The notes beneath the pieces were generated by a model. That model saw only the letters and a program-made list of their open reading frames with translations, made no database searches and had not been told where the DNA came from. 61,837 nucleotides of DNA from Candidatus Methylomirabilota bacterium (GTDB lineage Bacteria > Methylomirabilota > Methylomirabilia > Rokubacteriales > DASRDR01): positions 1-61,837 of the forward strand of contig DASYQW010000175.1 of NCBI GenBank assembly GCA_036005065.1. Reading direction: 5' to 3'. The first letter of the stretch is position 1. Every line of letters begins with the position of its first letter. The position numbers were made by a program, and so were the translations under genes. Shown here piece by piece: positions 27,899-36,689 of the stretch.

Positions 27899-28915
27899 AT
27901 GATACGGTTCATTCCTCCGGCTCGGGAAGAGGGGAGCCGGGAGGTCGTTTCTCGCTGGTCGCGGGTCGGCGCGGCAGTCATCATGGCCGGTTTCGCGGCC
28001 TTCGCCATCGCCTGGCTCGCGTCCACGCCGCAACCGGCACGTCGAGTCGGGCAGGACCCGGCGGCGCTGCCGGCGGGCTCGTCGCAGAACAAGCTCTCGG
28101 CTCCTCGCGCGCAGGAGGCGGCTACCGTCTCCACCGGGGGAAAGGCCCGCCCGGCTGCGCCAGTGGCCGAGTCGGGGCAAGCGGAGACACGCCCTGCGCC
28201 ACCCGTGACGCAGTCGCCGCCGGCTCGGGCGCGGGCCGCGGCCGACCCGGCTGCGCGCCCGGCTGTGACGGCACGCGCCCAGACACGCGGGCGGCCGTCC
28301 GAGGACCCGGAGGCCCGGCGCGCACCGCTGGCATCAGCGCCGGCCGCTCCGCCGACCCGGACGCCGGAGGGCAGCGGGAACGCCTCCTCCGCTGAGGCAC
28401 CGGTCACCCCGGCGGCTGCGGTGGGCAGCGCCTCGTCGCCGAGGGACGGGCACACGTCCGAGGATGCGGTGGCTTCGGTCGATGGCGCGCCCGCTCCGGT
28501 CATGCCGGCGCCACCGTTGCCGGCATTGCAGGGGCAGGGGAGGGCGCCAGGTCAGGTGACCGCGCCGACCGTGGACCAGACTGGAGCCGAGCAGCGCGCG
28601 GCTGAACAGCGTGAGGCGGAGCGGCGGGCCGCGGCCGAGCGCCAGGCGGCCGAGCAGCGCGCGGCCGAGCAGCAGGAGGCGGAGCGGCGGGCCGCGGCCG
28701 AGCGCCAGGCGGCCGAGCGACGGACGGCCGAGCAGCGCACGGCCGGGCGTCCCACGGCGGAGGAGGGGGAGGGAACCGCGGCACGGTCCACTCCCAAGCA
28801 GATCCGCGGCGCGCCACCGGCCGGCTCGCCCAGCGGCGCCTCGGTGCTTCGAACGGGCCAGGAGTCCCCGGGGATGCCTAGGGCAGGGGGTCGGCGATCA
28901 GGGTGGTTGCCGTGA
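27899..28915 (+). CDS. Hypothetical single-pass membrane protein with Ala/Glu/Arg repeats
   Basis: This 338-residue protein has a short basic cytoplasmic start and one transmembrane helix (VGAAVIMAGFAAFAIAWLAS, about residues 23-42). A Pro/Ala-rich region follows (about 45-215). Then comes a predicted charged helix made of AERRAAAERQAAEQ repeats (about 230-290). The architecture resembles TonB/TolA-like stalk proteins, but no C-terminal domain of those families is recognisable. The last 38 bases overlap the end of convergent miaB. I believe it is real because third codon positions are strongly GC-rich and a membrane helix is present, but no family is recognised. Confidence 0.6.
   Translation: MIRFIPPAREEGSREVVSRWSRVGAAVIMAGFAAFAIAWLASTPQPARRVGQDPAALPAGSSQNKLSAPRAQEAATVSTGGKARPAAPVAESGQAETRPAPPVTQSPPARARAAADPAARPAVTARAQTRGRPSEDPEARRAPLASAPAAPPTRTPEGSGNASSAEAPVTPAAAVGSASSPRDGHTSEDAVASVDGAPAPVMPAPPLPALQGQGRAPGQVTAPTVDQTGAEQRAAEQREAERRAAAERQAAEQRAAEQQEAERRAAAERQAAERRTAEQRTAGRPTAEEGEGTAARSTPKQIRGAPPAGSPSGASVLRTGQESPGMPRAGGRRSGWLP
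28613..28717 (+). repeat. 63-bp tandem duplication inside the Ala/Glu/Arg-repeat gene
   Basis: A 42-base block at 28613-28654 recurs identically at 28676-28717, an offset of 63 bases (21 codons). The identity implies recent duplication or conversion within the helix-coding part. Confidence 0.8.
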
Positions 28916-30329
28916 TCCGCTGGACGCGGACCGCGACGAGTTCCCCGAGGTAGGCGTCCGGGCCGTCGCACACGGCGTTCACGTGCCCCCGGGTGTGACC
29001 GGCGAGCTGGCCGCGCCGGTTCCGCTCCTCGATCAGCACCTCGACCTCGCGCCCCACCCATCTCTCGAGCTTGCGGCGGGAAATCTCCGTCTGGAGCCCG
29101 AGGAGCTCTCGGTGGCGCGCCTCCTTCACCGTCCGCGGGACGTCGTCCGGGCCCCGGGCCGCCTCGGTGCCCGGCCGCGGTGAGTACTTGAAGATGAACG
29201 CGCTGTCGTACTCGACCCGGGCCATCAGCGCCCGCGTCGCCTCGAAGTCTTCGTCGGTCTCGCCGGGAAAGCCGACGATGATGTCGGTGGAGAGCGCGAC
29301 CCCGGGAACCACCTCGCGCAGGCAGCCCACCTTGGCCAGGTAGGACTCCACGGTGTACCCTCGGCGCATCGCCTTGAGCACCGGGTTCGAGCCAGACTGC
29401 ACGGGCAGGTGCAGGAACTCGCAGACCGACCGGCACTCGGCCATCGCGTGGAAGAGCTCCTCATGCGCATCGAACGGGTGGCTCGTCGTGAACTTCACGC
29501 GGTCGATCGATGTCCTGGCGTCGATCTGCCGGAGGAGGACGGTGAAATCGATCAGCCGTGGCCGCTCGCCGTCCGGATCCGCCACGCCCGGGTCGGCGGG
29601 TTCCCGCTCGCCGGCCAGCGCGAGCAGTCGGCGCCGCATCCCCGGGCCCTGGTATCCCGAGCCATCCGGGAAGCGCTTGCCGTACGAGTTCACGTTCTGT
29701 CCGAGAAGGGTGACCTGCTTGTACCCGGTGCGAGCGAGCTGCTGCACCTCCTCGAGGATCTCCGGCAGCGAACGCGAGACCTCCTGGCCTCGGGTCGTCG
29801 GCACGATGCAGTAGGCGCACTTCTTGTCGCAGCCCTCCATGATCGTGACAAACGCGGTGGCGCCGCCCCGGCGGAAGTCCCCCGGTGGCCGCATGTCGAG
29901 AGGCCGGACCTTCCGGTCGATGGCCATGACCTGGGCGCCGCCCACCGCCGCCGGCCCGGGGCGCTGCCGCTTCTCGGCGACCCGGGCCAGGAGATCGGGC
30001 AGATCGTAGATCTCGGCCGGGCCGGCCACGAGGTCGACCTGGGGGAGCCGCCGGAAGATCTCCTCGCGCTGAGCTTTCGCCATGCAGCCGAGGATCCCGA
30101 GCACGAGGTCGGGCCTCGTCTGCTTGAGCCGCTGCATCGCGCCCATCTTCCCGAAGGCGCGCTCCTCGGCATGCTCCCGCACCGAGCAGGTATTGAGGAG
30201 GATCACGTCGGCGTCGTCCTCGCGCTCGGCGAGCGCATAGCCCTGCGCCGTCAGCAGGCCGAGGATCTCCTCGGAATCCCGCTCGTTCATCTGGCAGCCG
30301 TAGGTCTGGAGGTAGACGTGCTTCGGCAT
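28878..30329 (-). CDS. miaB: tRNA-2-methylthio-N6-dimethylallyladenosine synthase
   Basis: This 483-residue radical-SAM methylthiotransferase modifies A37 of tRNAs reading UNN codons. The N-terminal cluster cysteines are in QTYGCQMNERDSEE, LNTCSVREHAEERAFG and LGCMAKAQ. The SAM cluster is CDKKCAYC (about residue 165), and a C-terminal TRAM domain is present (VGREVEVLIEERNRRGQLAG onward). Between LGQNVNSYG and the LLRQIDA block there are about 35 more residues than in E. coli MiaB. I chose the ATG at 30329 because the protein then starts PKHVYLQTYGC. TGcTACAAT, an extended -10, lies about 12 bases upstream. Confidence 0.94.
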   Translation of the reverse strand: MPKHVYLQTYGCQMNERDSEEILGLLTAQGYALAEREDDADVILLNTCSVREHAEERAFGKMGAMQRLKQTRPDLVLGILGCMAKAQREEIFRRLPQVDLVAGPAEIYDLPDLLARVAEKRQRPGPAAVGGAQVMAIDRKVRPLDMRPPGDFRRGGATAFVTIMEGCDKKCAYCIVPTTRGQEVSRSLPEILEEVQQLARTGYKQVTLLGQNVNSYGKRFPDGSGYQGPGMRRRLLALAGEREPADPGVADPDGERPRLIDFTVLLRQIDARTSIDRVKFTTSHPFDAHEELFHAMAECRSVCEFLHLPVQSGSNPVLKAMRRGYTVESYLAKVGCLREVVPGVALSTDIIVGFPGETDEDFEATRALMARVEYDSAFIFKYSPRPGTEAARGPDDVPRTVKEARHRELLGLQTEISRRKLERWVGREVEVLIEERNRRGQLAGHTRGHVNAVCDGPDAYLGELVAVRVQRITATTLIADPLP

Positions 30330-30365
30330 CGCGTACTGGAATTGTAGCACCGGCCGCAGGTCTCA

Positions 30366-30388
30366 GAGGGGGCCGCAGAGGCCCCCTC
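30366..30388. terminator. GC-rich hairpin between the U32 operon and miaB
   Basis: GAGGGGGCC pairs with GGCCCCCTC around a five-base loop, a nine-base-pair perfect stem. It is probably part of the terminator set for the U32 genes transcribed toward miaB. Confidence 0.5.
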
Positions 30389-30448
30389 CGAACAGGGTGT
30401 CGGAGTAACCCGGCAGCTCGCCCCGAGCGCGGGGATGCGTCGAGCGCC

Positions 30449-30525
30449 GCTCCGAGCGGCGGCTGTGCCGCCGCAACCTCTCCCGGGGGGGTGGGTGTGG
30501 GAGGGGGCCGTCGAGGCCCCCTCCC
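30449..30525. repeat. Twin-hairpin module, copy A (likely terminator)
   Basis: The first hairpin has GCGGCGGC/GCCGCCGC arms with a TGT loop, inside a 29-base block (30449-30477). That block matches 51591-51619 at 28 of 29 positions. A second, 11-bp stem (30499-30509 with 30515-30525) follows. It lies directly after the end of the U32 operon. Confidence 0.65.
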
Positions 30526-30530
30526 AGGGC

Positions 30531-31601
30531 TTAGCCCGTCGCCTCGGCGCGCCGCAAGCGCGCCTCCTCGGCGTGCGGATCCCAGTCGGTCGTCCGCGCC
30601 GCGCCCACCGCCGCCATCCGGCCGAGGAGGCGCTCGTGGAGGCGCTGGGTCGTCGCAGTCCGGCAGCCGTTCCGCTCGGCCAGCACGGGGTCGAGCGCCG
30701 CCCGCGCTCCTTCGATGTCGGGCGCCCCGTCGCGGGTCTGATCGATGAGACGGCGGTAGATCCGCGTCAGCTCCGCGATGAGGGGGGCGGGATACTCGCG
30801 TCCCTGGATCTTCAGCGTCGTCACCCCGAGCGCGAGGTAGCGGGGGACGTCCTCGAGCAAGTGGTAGATCTCGTTGTTGGACCGTTCCAGGTAGGTCAGG
30901 ACCTTGGCCGGGAACCTCTCGGCGATCTGGGGGACGTGGTTGCCCAGACAGGGCCGGTAGCAGACACCACCCTTGTCGGGGTTCCCGACCAGCCTGACTC
31001 GACGGCTCCCGTCCGAGTCCTGCACGACCTGCTCCTCGAAGTAAGGGGCGAAGTAGTCGAAGAGCTTGCAGCCCCCGACCCCGGTCACGCAGCGGTTCGA
31101 GTGGATCAGGAGCTCGACGCCGATTCCGACCTCGTCCGCGGTGTGCTTGAGCGCGGCGATGCGCTCGTAGGTGTTCAGGGCGGTGGAGGCGACGAACTGG
31201 GTGGCGCCGGCGGCCCGGGCCTGCTCCATCGACGCTCGATCGCGGATGTTGCACGCGACGCTGGCGTGAATGGTGATCTCGGGAAACCGGGCGTGGATCT
31301 GGCGCATGGCGTCGTGAGAGCGCACGATGAAGCCGTCGACGCCCCGTTCGGCATAGCCCTCCACCTTCCGCAGCATGTCGGCGTGGTCGGCCGGGTCGAT
31401 GTCCGTGTTGAGGGCCACCCGCAGCCGGGTGCCGTGGTCATGGGCCAGCTCGAGCGCCGCCAGCACGTCATGGTGGGCCAGCTCGTAGGCCGGGTCCCGT
31501 CGACTCCAGCCCAGGGGGCCGACGTAGACGGAGTCGGCGCCCGCCCGCACGGCCGCTCGGACCATTTCCAGGGACCCGCCCGGCGACAATAGCTCGGTCA
31601 T
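30531..31601 (-). CDS. Peptidase U32-family protein (UbiU-like), first of three
   Basis: This 356-residue protein starts TELLSPGGSLEMVRAAVRAG, followed by ADSVYVGPLGWSRR, the usual opening of U32 proteins. Several members (UbiU/UbiV, TrhP, RlhA) are Fe-S proteins for hydroxylation of quinones or RNA rather than proteases. Cysteines that may bind a cluster are in SNRCVTGVGGCKLFDYF and GGVCYRPCLGNH. TLKIQGREY is also typical. I chose the ATG at 31601 because GGAGAG lies upstream of it. It is the last gene of a run of three U32 paralogues on one strand. The substrate is unknown. Confidence 0.82.
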   Translation of the reverse strand: MTELLSPGGSLEMVRAAVRAGADSVYVGPLGWSRRDPAYELAHHDVLAALELAHDHGTRLRVALNTDIDPADHADMLRKVEGYAERGVDGFIVRSHDAMRQIHARFPEITIHASVACNIRDRASMEQARAAGATQFVASTALNTYERIAALKHTADEVGIGVELLIHSNRCVTGVGGCKLFDYFAPYFEEQVVQDSDGSRRVRLVGNPDKGGVCYRPCLGNHVPQIAERFPAKVLTYLERSNNEIYHLLEDVPRYLALGVTTLKIQGREYPAPLIAELTRIYRRLIDQTRDGAPDIEGARAALDPVLAERNGCRTATTQRLHERLLGRMAAVGAARTTDWDPHAEEARLRRAEATG

Positions 31602-31626
31602 AAGGCTCTCCATCCTGGTGGGGGGT

Positions 31627-32535
31627 TCAGGCGCTCAGGTATTGCATCCCGCTCTTGCCGAAGTAGAAGCCGTTACAGAACCCGAGTCGGGCGTGGGCGC
31701 GCAGCGTGCGCCACCAGGCGGGCTCGATGGCGTACTCTCCGGCCAGTGCCCGCGTGAGGGCCTCGCGATAGACGGCGGCGACTCCCTGGCGATAGGCCGG
31801 GCTCTCCGACGCCGCCTCGATCCGGAAGTGGCGATGGCCCCGGCTCACGAGCCGCGGGAGGTGCTCCAGCATGCAGACGTCCCGCCCGCTCAGGATCCCC
31901 TTGCCCACGGACTTCAGGCCCCAGTCCTCTCTCCGCAGGAAGACGTCTTGCTGGCAGAGATCCGGGCACCGGGCATCCCATTTCGCCTCGTAGTCGAGCA
32001 AGAAGCAGAACTCCGAGACGCCGAGCGGCATCTTGCCATGGACCAGGAGCTCGGCGGACAGGCCCGTATCGCGCGCGATCTCGTCGGTCTCGTCGAGCGT
32101 CAGCTCGTGGCTCGGCGTGATTCGGCGCACGCCGAACGCCTTGAGCACTTCGACCCCGGCATCCGTGTACACGTTGCCGAAGCTGCCCACGTGGATCGCC
32201 AGGCCGGGGAAGGCGTCGTGGACCAGCTTGAGGAGACCGAGGCTGTGGACCTCGACGGCCTCGACGCCCTCGGCTGCCGCGACCTCCAGCGCCCGGCGGA
32301 GGGCGGCCAGGCCGTCGGTTCGCGGCGCCGCGTAGGTCGTGAGGTACGGACGCTTCCCCCGGTCGCGGACGAACCGGATCGCGTCCTGCAGCTCGACGGG
32401 CCGCTCCAGGAGGTTCCCCTCGTAGGCGCGGCAGTAGATGTTCCCGAGATAGACGGCGTCGTAGGGCGCGAGGTCGGACGCGGCGAGATGCCGGAGGTTC
32501 GAGACGGAGGTGTTGAGCTCGAAGGTCGCCGTCAC
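31627..32535 (-). CDS. Peptidase U32-family protein (UbiV-like), second of three
   Basis: This 302-residue protein has the short UbiV-like architecture. Candidate cluster cysteines are in LGNIYCRAYEGN (about residue 37), SEFCFLLDYEAKWDARCPDLC and later in GRDVCMLEHLP. The first four are spaced like the four [4Fe-4S] ligands of UbiV. LVHGKMPLG matches the family. A GTG start at 32535 follows the end of the next gene by 13 bases, so the trio is one transcript. UbiU and UbiV form a heterodimer in oxygen-independent ubiquinone hydroxylation. A similar complex is plausible here but not shown. Confidence 0.8.
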   Translation of the reverse strand: MTATFELNTSVSNLRHLAASDLAPYDAVYLGNIYCRAYEGNLLERPVELQDAIRFVRDRGKRPYLTTYAAPRTDGLAALRRALEVAAAEGVEAVEVHSLGLLKLVHDAFPGLAIHVGSFGNVYTDAGVEVLKAFGVRRITPSHELTLDETDEIARDTGLSAELLVHGKMPLGVSEFCFLLDYEAKWDARCPDLCQQDVFLRREDWGLKSVGKGILSGRDVCMLEHLPRLVSRGHRHFRIEAASESPAYRQGVAAVYREALTRALAGEYAIEPAWWRTLRAHARLGFCNGFYFGKSGMQYLSA

Positions 32536-32548
32536 GTGACCAGCATCC

Positions 32549-33457
32549 CTACCGGCCCACCACGGTCCATGAGGGCGGCAGGCCGAGGCTCGGCTGTTCG
32601 GGTGCCGGCTCACCGGCCTGAGCGGCGTCGAGCGCGCGGCGGTAGCGTCCGACCAGCGGCCCCAGCCGCTCGGGAGGCAGGCTCCGGCCCTGGAGCTTCA
32701 GGACGCCGACGCCGGCCGCCACGTAGCCGGCGACCTCCGGCAGTCGCGCGAGCTGCCGGCTCGGGAACATCTGGGTCTCGCGCCGCCCGGCGCCGTCCTC
32801 CAGCACCCACGGCTGCTGGCAGATCCGGAAGCAGGCGCCCACGCCGCCTCGCTTCATGCTGCCGGTCTGCCGCGTGGCCTCGGGGAGGCCACCGGGCATC
32901 GCCGTCGGCCTGAGGTGGACGTAGCTCGGCATCGAGCACTTCCCGAGGAGCACGAACTCTTCGACCATGTGCAGCATGATCTCGATGGTGACGCCGCCCA
33001 CCGCCACGCAGGCAGCGGCCTCGTCGGAGTCGAGGGTCCCGGGCAGCACCACGGCGGCGGCGCCGATCTCCGCGAGGAAGGCGACGTCGGCCGCCGTCTG
33101 GGCTCCGCACCCGATGCTGGCCGTGAGGGCGAGCTCCGGAAAGCGCCGGCGCAGGGTGTCGAGGATCCCGATGTCGTTGACGATGAGCGTGCGGACCCCC
33201 ATCCGGGCGACGCGCGGGATCTCGGCCAGCAGGGCCGCCCGCTCGCGGGGCTTCGGGATCGTGTTCAGCGCGACCTGGATCTCGGCGCCACGGGTCGCGG
33301 CCAGGCGGACCGCACCGGCCAGCTCGTCCCAGTCGAGCTCTCCCCGGGCGCCGCCGCGGCTCCAGCCTTTGAGGCCGACGTAGACGGCGTCCGCGCCCGC
33401 CTCGAGCGTGGCGTTCAGGGCTTCGGGGCTACCGGCAGGCGCCAGCAGGATGGCCAT
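32549..33457 (-). CDS. Peptidase U32-family protein (UbiU-like), third of three
   Basis: This 302-residue protein starts MAILLAPAGSPEALNATLEAG and continues ADAVYVGLKGWSRGG. Cysteines in LGKCSMPSYVHLR and VGACFRICQQPW are likely cluster ligands. VGVLKLQGRSLPPE matches the family C-terminal block. I chose the ATG at 33457 because the family start fits there; the open frame upstream to 33496 is not needed. It is the promoter-proximal gene of the U32 trio. The amidase gene ends about 90 bases upstream on the same strand. Confidence 0.82.
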   Translation of the reverse strand: MAILLAPAGSPEALNATLEAGADAVYVGLKGWSRGGARGELDWDELAGAVRLAATRGAEIQVALNTIPKPRERAALLAEIPRVARMGVRTLIVNDIGILDTLRRRFPELALTASIGCGAQTAADVAFLAEIGAAAVVLPGTLDSDEAAACVAVGGVTIEIMLHMVEEFVLLGKCSMPSYVHLRPTAMPGGLPEATRQTGSMKRGGVGACFRICQQPWVLEDGAGRRETQMFPSRQLARLPEVAGYVAAGVGVLKLQGRSLPPERLGPLVGRYRRALDAAQAGEPAPEQPSLGLPPSWTVVGR

Positions 33458-33544
33458 CCTGCCCGCCAGACTCGGGGAAAGGCCGCGAGAAGTCAAGAGG
33501 GACTGGCTGCCCCGGGGACGGCCTGCCGCGCCCGCGGCCGCGGG

Positions 33545-34996
33545 TCAGCGAGACGGGCGCGGCCGCCCGGCGCCCCCTGACACGCGGACTCCGGCCCGAG
33601 CCGATTCGACCGCCGGCAGGATCGGACGGCGCCGATGCCAGTCCGTGACCTGCTGGTAGGCGTGGGCCACGGCGAAGAGCGTGCCTTCCCCCCAGGCGCG
33701 CCCGGCGAGCTGAAGCCCGATCGGAAGGCCCCCGGGGTCGAAGCCGCACGGGATGGTGAGCGCCGGCAGCCCCACCAGATTGAAGGGGGCCATGTAGTTC
33801 CGCTTCGACAAGGGCTCGAGGAGCTTTCCACCCGCGTCCATCCGCGGGGCGGGCTGATCGCGGCCCGGCAGGGCGAGAAGGTCGACCCGCCGGAAGAGCG
33901 GCCCCAGCGCCGTGCGCAGGCGTCCGGCGGCTCGCAGCGCGTCGACGTAGTCGGGCGCCGGGGTGGCCGCGCCCGCCTCGAGGCGCTCGCGGACCTGGGG
34001 GATCAGGTCGGCGGCGCGCTCCGCGAGCACCGCGCGGTATTCGGCCGCAGCCTCGCACCGGACGAGGACGTGGCTGGCGTCGGCGGCGGCCGGCCACTCG
34101 GGAATCGCCACGTCGACCTGAACGAGACCGAGTCCCCGCAGACCGTCGAGCGCCGCCTCCACCGCCCGGGCGATGTCGGCGGGCAGCGCGTCCCAGAAAT
34201 AGGGGCGCGGCACGCCGACCCGGAGCCCGCGGACCGGCCGGCCGAGCTCGGCCATGTAGGCGGGCACCGCCACCTCGGCCGACGTCGGATCGGCCGGATC
34301 GTAGCCGGCGATGGCGCCGAGGAGCAGCGCCGCGTCCTCGGCCGAGCGGGCCATGGGCCCGACGTGGTCGAGCGACGTGGCCAGGGGGATCACGCCGCGC
34401 AGCGGCACCCGGCCATACGTGGGCTTGAGCCCGGTGACTCCCGACCAGTGGGCCGGGCCGCGGATCGAGCCCCCGGTGTCGCTGCCGATCGCGCCGGGGA
34501 CGAGCCCGGCCGCCAGGGCCGCCGCCGCCCCCATGCTCGACCCGCCGGTGAAACGATCGAGGTCCCACGGGTTGCGGGAGGGCCCGTAGTGATACTCGTT
34601 GAGCGGACCGTAGGCGAACTCGGGCGTGTTCGTCTTCCCGAAGACGATGGCCCCCGCCGCCCGGAGTCGCGCGACCACGCTCGCGTCCTCGGCGGGGACG
34701 GAGTCGGCGAGCACCTTCGAGCCCCCGGTCGTCCGCTCGCCGGCCGTCCGGCAGAGATCCTTGACGGCGATCGGCACCCCGTGGAGCGGACCCCGGCTTC
34801 GCCCCGCTGTCAGCTCCTGCTCCACGGCTCGCGCCTCCGCCAGGATACGGTCGGGGGCGAGCGTGATGAAGGCGTTGAGACGCGGCTCGAGAGCCTCGCA
34901 GCGCGCCAGGAGCGCGCGGCACAGCTCGACGGGCGAGAGCTCCCTCCGGTTGAGGCGCGGCCCGAGGTCCGCGATGCCGAGGTAGGGGAGGTCCAT
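33545..34996 (-). CDS. Amidase signature family enzyme
   Basis: This 483-residue Ser-cisSer-Lys hydrolase has the catalytic Lys in [13 protein letters not shown] (about residue 76). The Ser-rich motif [20 protein letters not shown] leads to [11 protein letters not shown] with the other two Ser residues (about 155 and 179). Length fits family members such as GatA. No gatB or gatC is nearby, so a catabolic amidase is more likely than a tRNA amidotransferase. The ATG shares one base with the stop of the upstream SDR gene (TGATG), so the two are coupled. Confidence 0.9.
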   Translation of the reverse strand: MDLPYLGIADLGPRLNRRELSPVELCRALLARCEALEPRLNAFITLAPDRILAEARAVEQELTAGRSRGPLHGVPIAVKDLCRTAGERTTGGSKVLADSVPAEDASVVARLRAAGAIVFGKTNTPEFAYGPLNEYHYGPSRNPWDLDRFTGGSSMGAAAALAAGLVPGAIGSDTGGSIRGPAHWSGVTGLKPTYGRVPLRGVIPLATSLDHVGPMARSAEDAALLLGAIAGYDPADPTSAEVAVPAYMAELGRPVRGLRVGVPRPYFWDALPADIARAVEAALDGLRGLGLVQVDVAIPEWPAAADASHVLVRCEAAAEYRAVLAERAADLIPQVRERLEAGAATPAPDYVDALRAAGRLRTALGPLFRRVDLLALPGRDQPAPRMDAGGKLLEPLSKRNYMAPFNLVGLPALTIPCGFDPGGLPIGLQLAGRAWGEGTLFAVAHAYQQVTDWHRRRPILPAVESARAGVRVSGGAGRPRPSR

Positions 34997-35757
34997 CAGA
35001 TGCACCGGCCGCCGTCGATCTCGACGCAGGTGCCGGTGAGCATGGCGGCATCATCGGAGACCAGGAACAGGGCGGTCCGGGCGATGTCCTCCGGCGTGTT
35101 GAGACGCCCGAGGGGAATCGTCGCGACGTAGCGCGCGCGGCCTTCGTCGTCGATGGCCTGCTTGCCCATGAAGGTCGGCAGCATCGGGGTGTCGGTCGCC
35201 ACCGGCGCGACGGCCAGGACCCGGATGCCGAAGGGCGCCAGCTCGAGGGCCAGACTCTTGGTCAGGGTGATCACCGCCCCCTTGGAGGCCGAGTAGCACT
35301 GGACCCGCGGGCGCGGCCGGACGGCGGAGGTCGACGCCGTGATGAGGATGACCCCGCTCCGCTGCCGCTTCATGATCGGCGCCGCGTACTTGGCGGCGAG
35401 GAAGACGCCCTTGACGTTGACCGCCATGATCCGGTCGAACGTGGCCTCGTCCACGTTCTCCACGCTGGTAGGCCACTGCGGCACCCCGGCGTTGGCGTAG
35501 ACGATGTCGAGCCGCCCCCATCGGGCGACCGCCTGATTGACGGCCGCCTCGGTGTCGGCGGCCCGGGAGACGTCGGCCCTGATCGCCAGAGCCTGGCCTC
35601 CCCCGCCCTCGATCTCCTGGGCCGCGTCCTTGGCGGCGTCGTCGCGGAGATCCACCACGGCGACCCTGGCGCCCTCGCGAGCGAAGAGCAGGGCGGAGGC
35701 GCGCCCGATACCCGAGCCGGCACCGGTCACGATCGCGACCTTGTCCTTGAGCTTCAT
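34996..35757 (-). CDS. Short-chain dehydrogenase/reductase (SDR)
   Basis: This 253-residue classical SDR has cofactor motif TGAGSGIGRAS (about 12-22), NAG in VYANAGVPQWP and active-site residues Ser, Tyr and Lys in ASTSAV and YSASKGAV. It ends in the common TGTCVEIDGG block. The Asp in VAVVDLRDD suggests NAD rather than NADP. The start is the ATG at 35757. It is translationally coupled to the amidase gene, which suggests a shared degradative route with an unknown substrate. Confidence 0.9.
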   Translation of the reverse strand: MKLKDKVAIVTGAGSGIGRASALLFAREGARVAVVDLRDDAAKDAAQEIEGGGGQALAIRADVSRAADTEAAVNQAVARWGRLDIVYANAGVPQWPTSVENVDEATFDRIMAVNVKGVFLAAKYAAPIMKRQRSGVILITASTSAVRPRPRVQCYSASKGAVITLTKSLALELAPFGIRVLAVAPVATDTPMLPTFMGKQAIDDEGRARYVATIPLGRLNTPEDIARTALFLVSDDAAMLTGTCVEIDGGRCI

Positions 35758-35795
35758 CCCGCCACCCCTCTCGCGCACGGCCATCGCCCGTGCGC

Positions 35796-36689
35796 TCACA
35801 GCTCGATCAGGTCGCCCTCCGCCGCCGCCACGCACTGGAGCGACGACCGCTGGGCGGCGATGAGCCGCCGCGCCTTGTCGACCATGTCCGACACGATCGC
35901 GTCCGAATGCATCGGATCGTGATGGAAGAGCGCCAGCGACTTGACCCTGGCCTTCAGCGCGACGCCCACCGTCGTGCTCAGCGACGAGTGCCCCCACCCG
36001 ACGCGCCCGCGGTACTCCTCGTCGGTATACTGCGCCTCGCCGATGTAGAGGTCGGCCGCCGCCGTGAACTTCACGAGCTCCTCATCGAGCACCTGCCCGT
36101 ACTCCCAGCCCTCCTCGCCCCGCTGGCCGACATACGGCAAGGTCGAGCGGTAGGGCTCGTGATCGGTGGCGTAGACGAGCGACTTGCCGGCCCGTGTCAC
36201 CCGGTAGCCGAGGTTCATGCCCGGATGGTTCAGGTACATGGCGGATACCGTCGTGTCGCCGATGTGGAAGTCGGCGCCGCGGAACTCGTGCAGGTGGATC
36301 GAAGACTCCAGGTCGCCGAACGCCACCGGGAAGTAGTCGGGATCCATCTGGCCGCGGAGGAGTTTCTCCAGGGAGCGGCCCTGCCCGGGGGACCCGTACA
36401 CGTGAAGCGTCGTGGTGGCCTCGTAGGCCGGCATGAAGAAGGGGAATCCCTGAATGTGGTCCCAGTGGGTGTGGCTGATGAACAGGTGGAGCGTCAGGGG
36501 GTTGCCGAGGAATTCCCGCAGGAGGGTGAGGCCGAGCTCCCGGACGCCGGTGCCGGCGTCGAAGATCAGAATGTTCTCCCCGCACCGCACCTCGACGCAC
36601 GAGGTGTTGCCCCCGTATCGGGCGGTGGCCGGGCCCGGGGTCGCGATGGAGCCGCGCGTGCCCCAGAAGGTGGCCCTCATGGCGGGCAT
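35796..36689 (-). CDS. Metallo-beta-lactamase-fold hydrolase
   Basis: This 297-residue protein begins with RATFWGTRGSIATPGP, typical of a phosphodiesterase-like MBL branch often found with signalling genes. The zinc motif is SHTHWDHIQGFPFF (about residues 91-104). Further ligands are in LNHPGMNLGY, YATDHEPY and FHHDPMHSD. It directly follows the response regulator gene (TAGATG). An alternative ATG at 36680 would give 294 residues. Its place in the operon suggests it is the output or a co-regulated part of this two-component system. Confidence 0.85.
   Translation of the reverse strand: MPAMRATFWGTRGSIATPGPATARYGGNTSCVEVRCGENILIFDAGTGVRELGLTLLREFLGNPLTLHLFISHTHWDHIQGFPFFMPAYEATTTLHVYGSPGQGRSLEKLLRGQMDPDYFPVAFGDLESSIHLHEFRGADFHIGDTTVSAMYLNHPGMNLGYRVTRAGKSLVYATDHEPYRSTLPYVGQRGEEGWEYGQVLDEELVKFTAAADLYIGEAQYTDEEYRGRVGWGHSSLSTTVGVALKARVKSLALFHHDPMHSDAIVSDMVDKARRLIAAQRSSLQCVAAAEGDLIEL

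Noticed and set aside
30531-33457. Reading the three U32 proteins as collagenase-type proteases.
   Set aside because: The family name is historical. Conserved cysteines and known members point to Fe-S-dependent hydroxylation or RNA modification.
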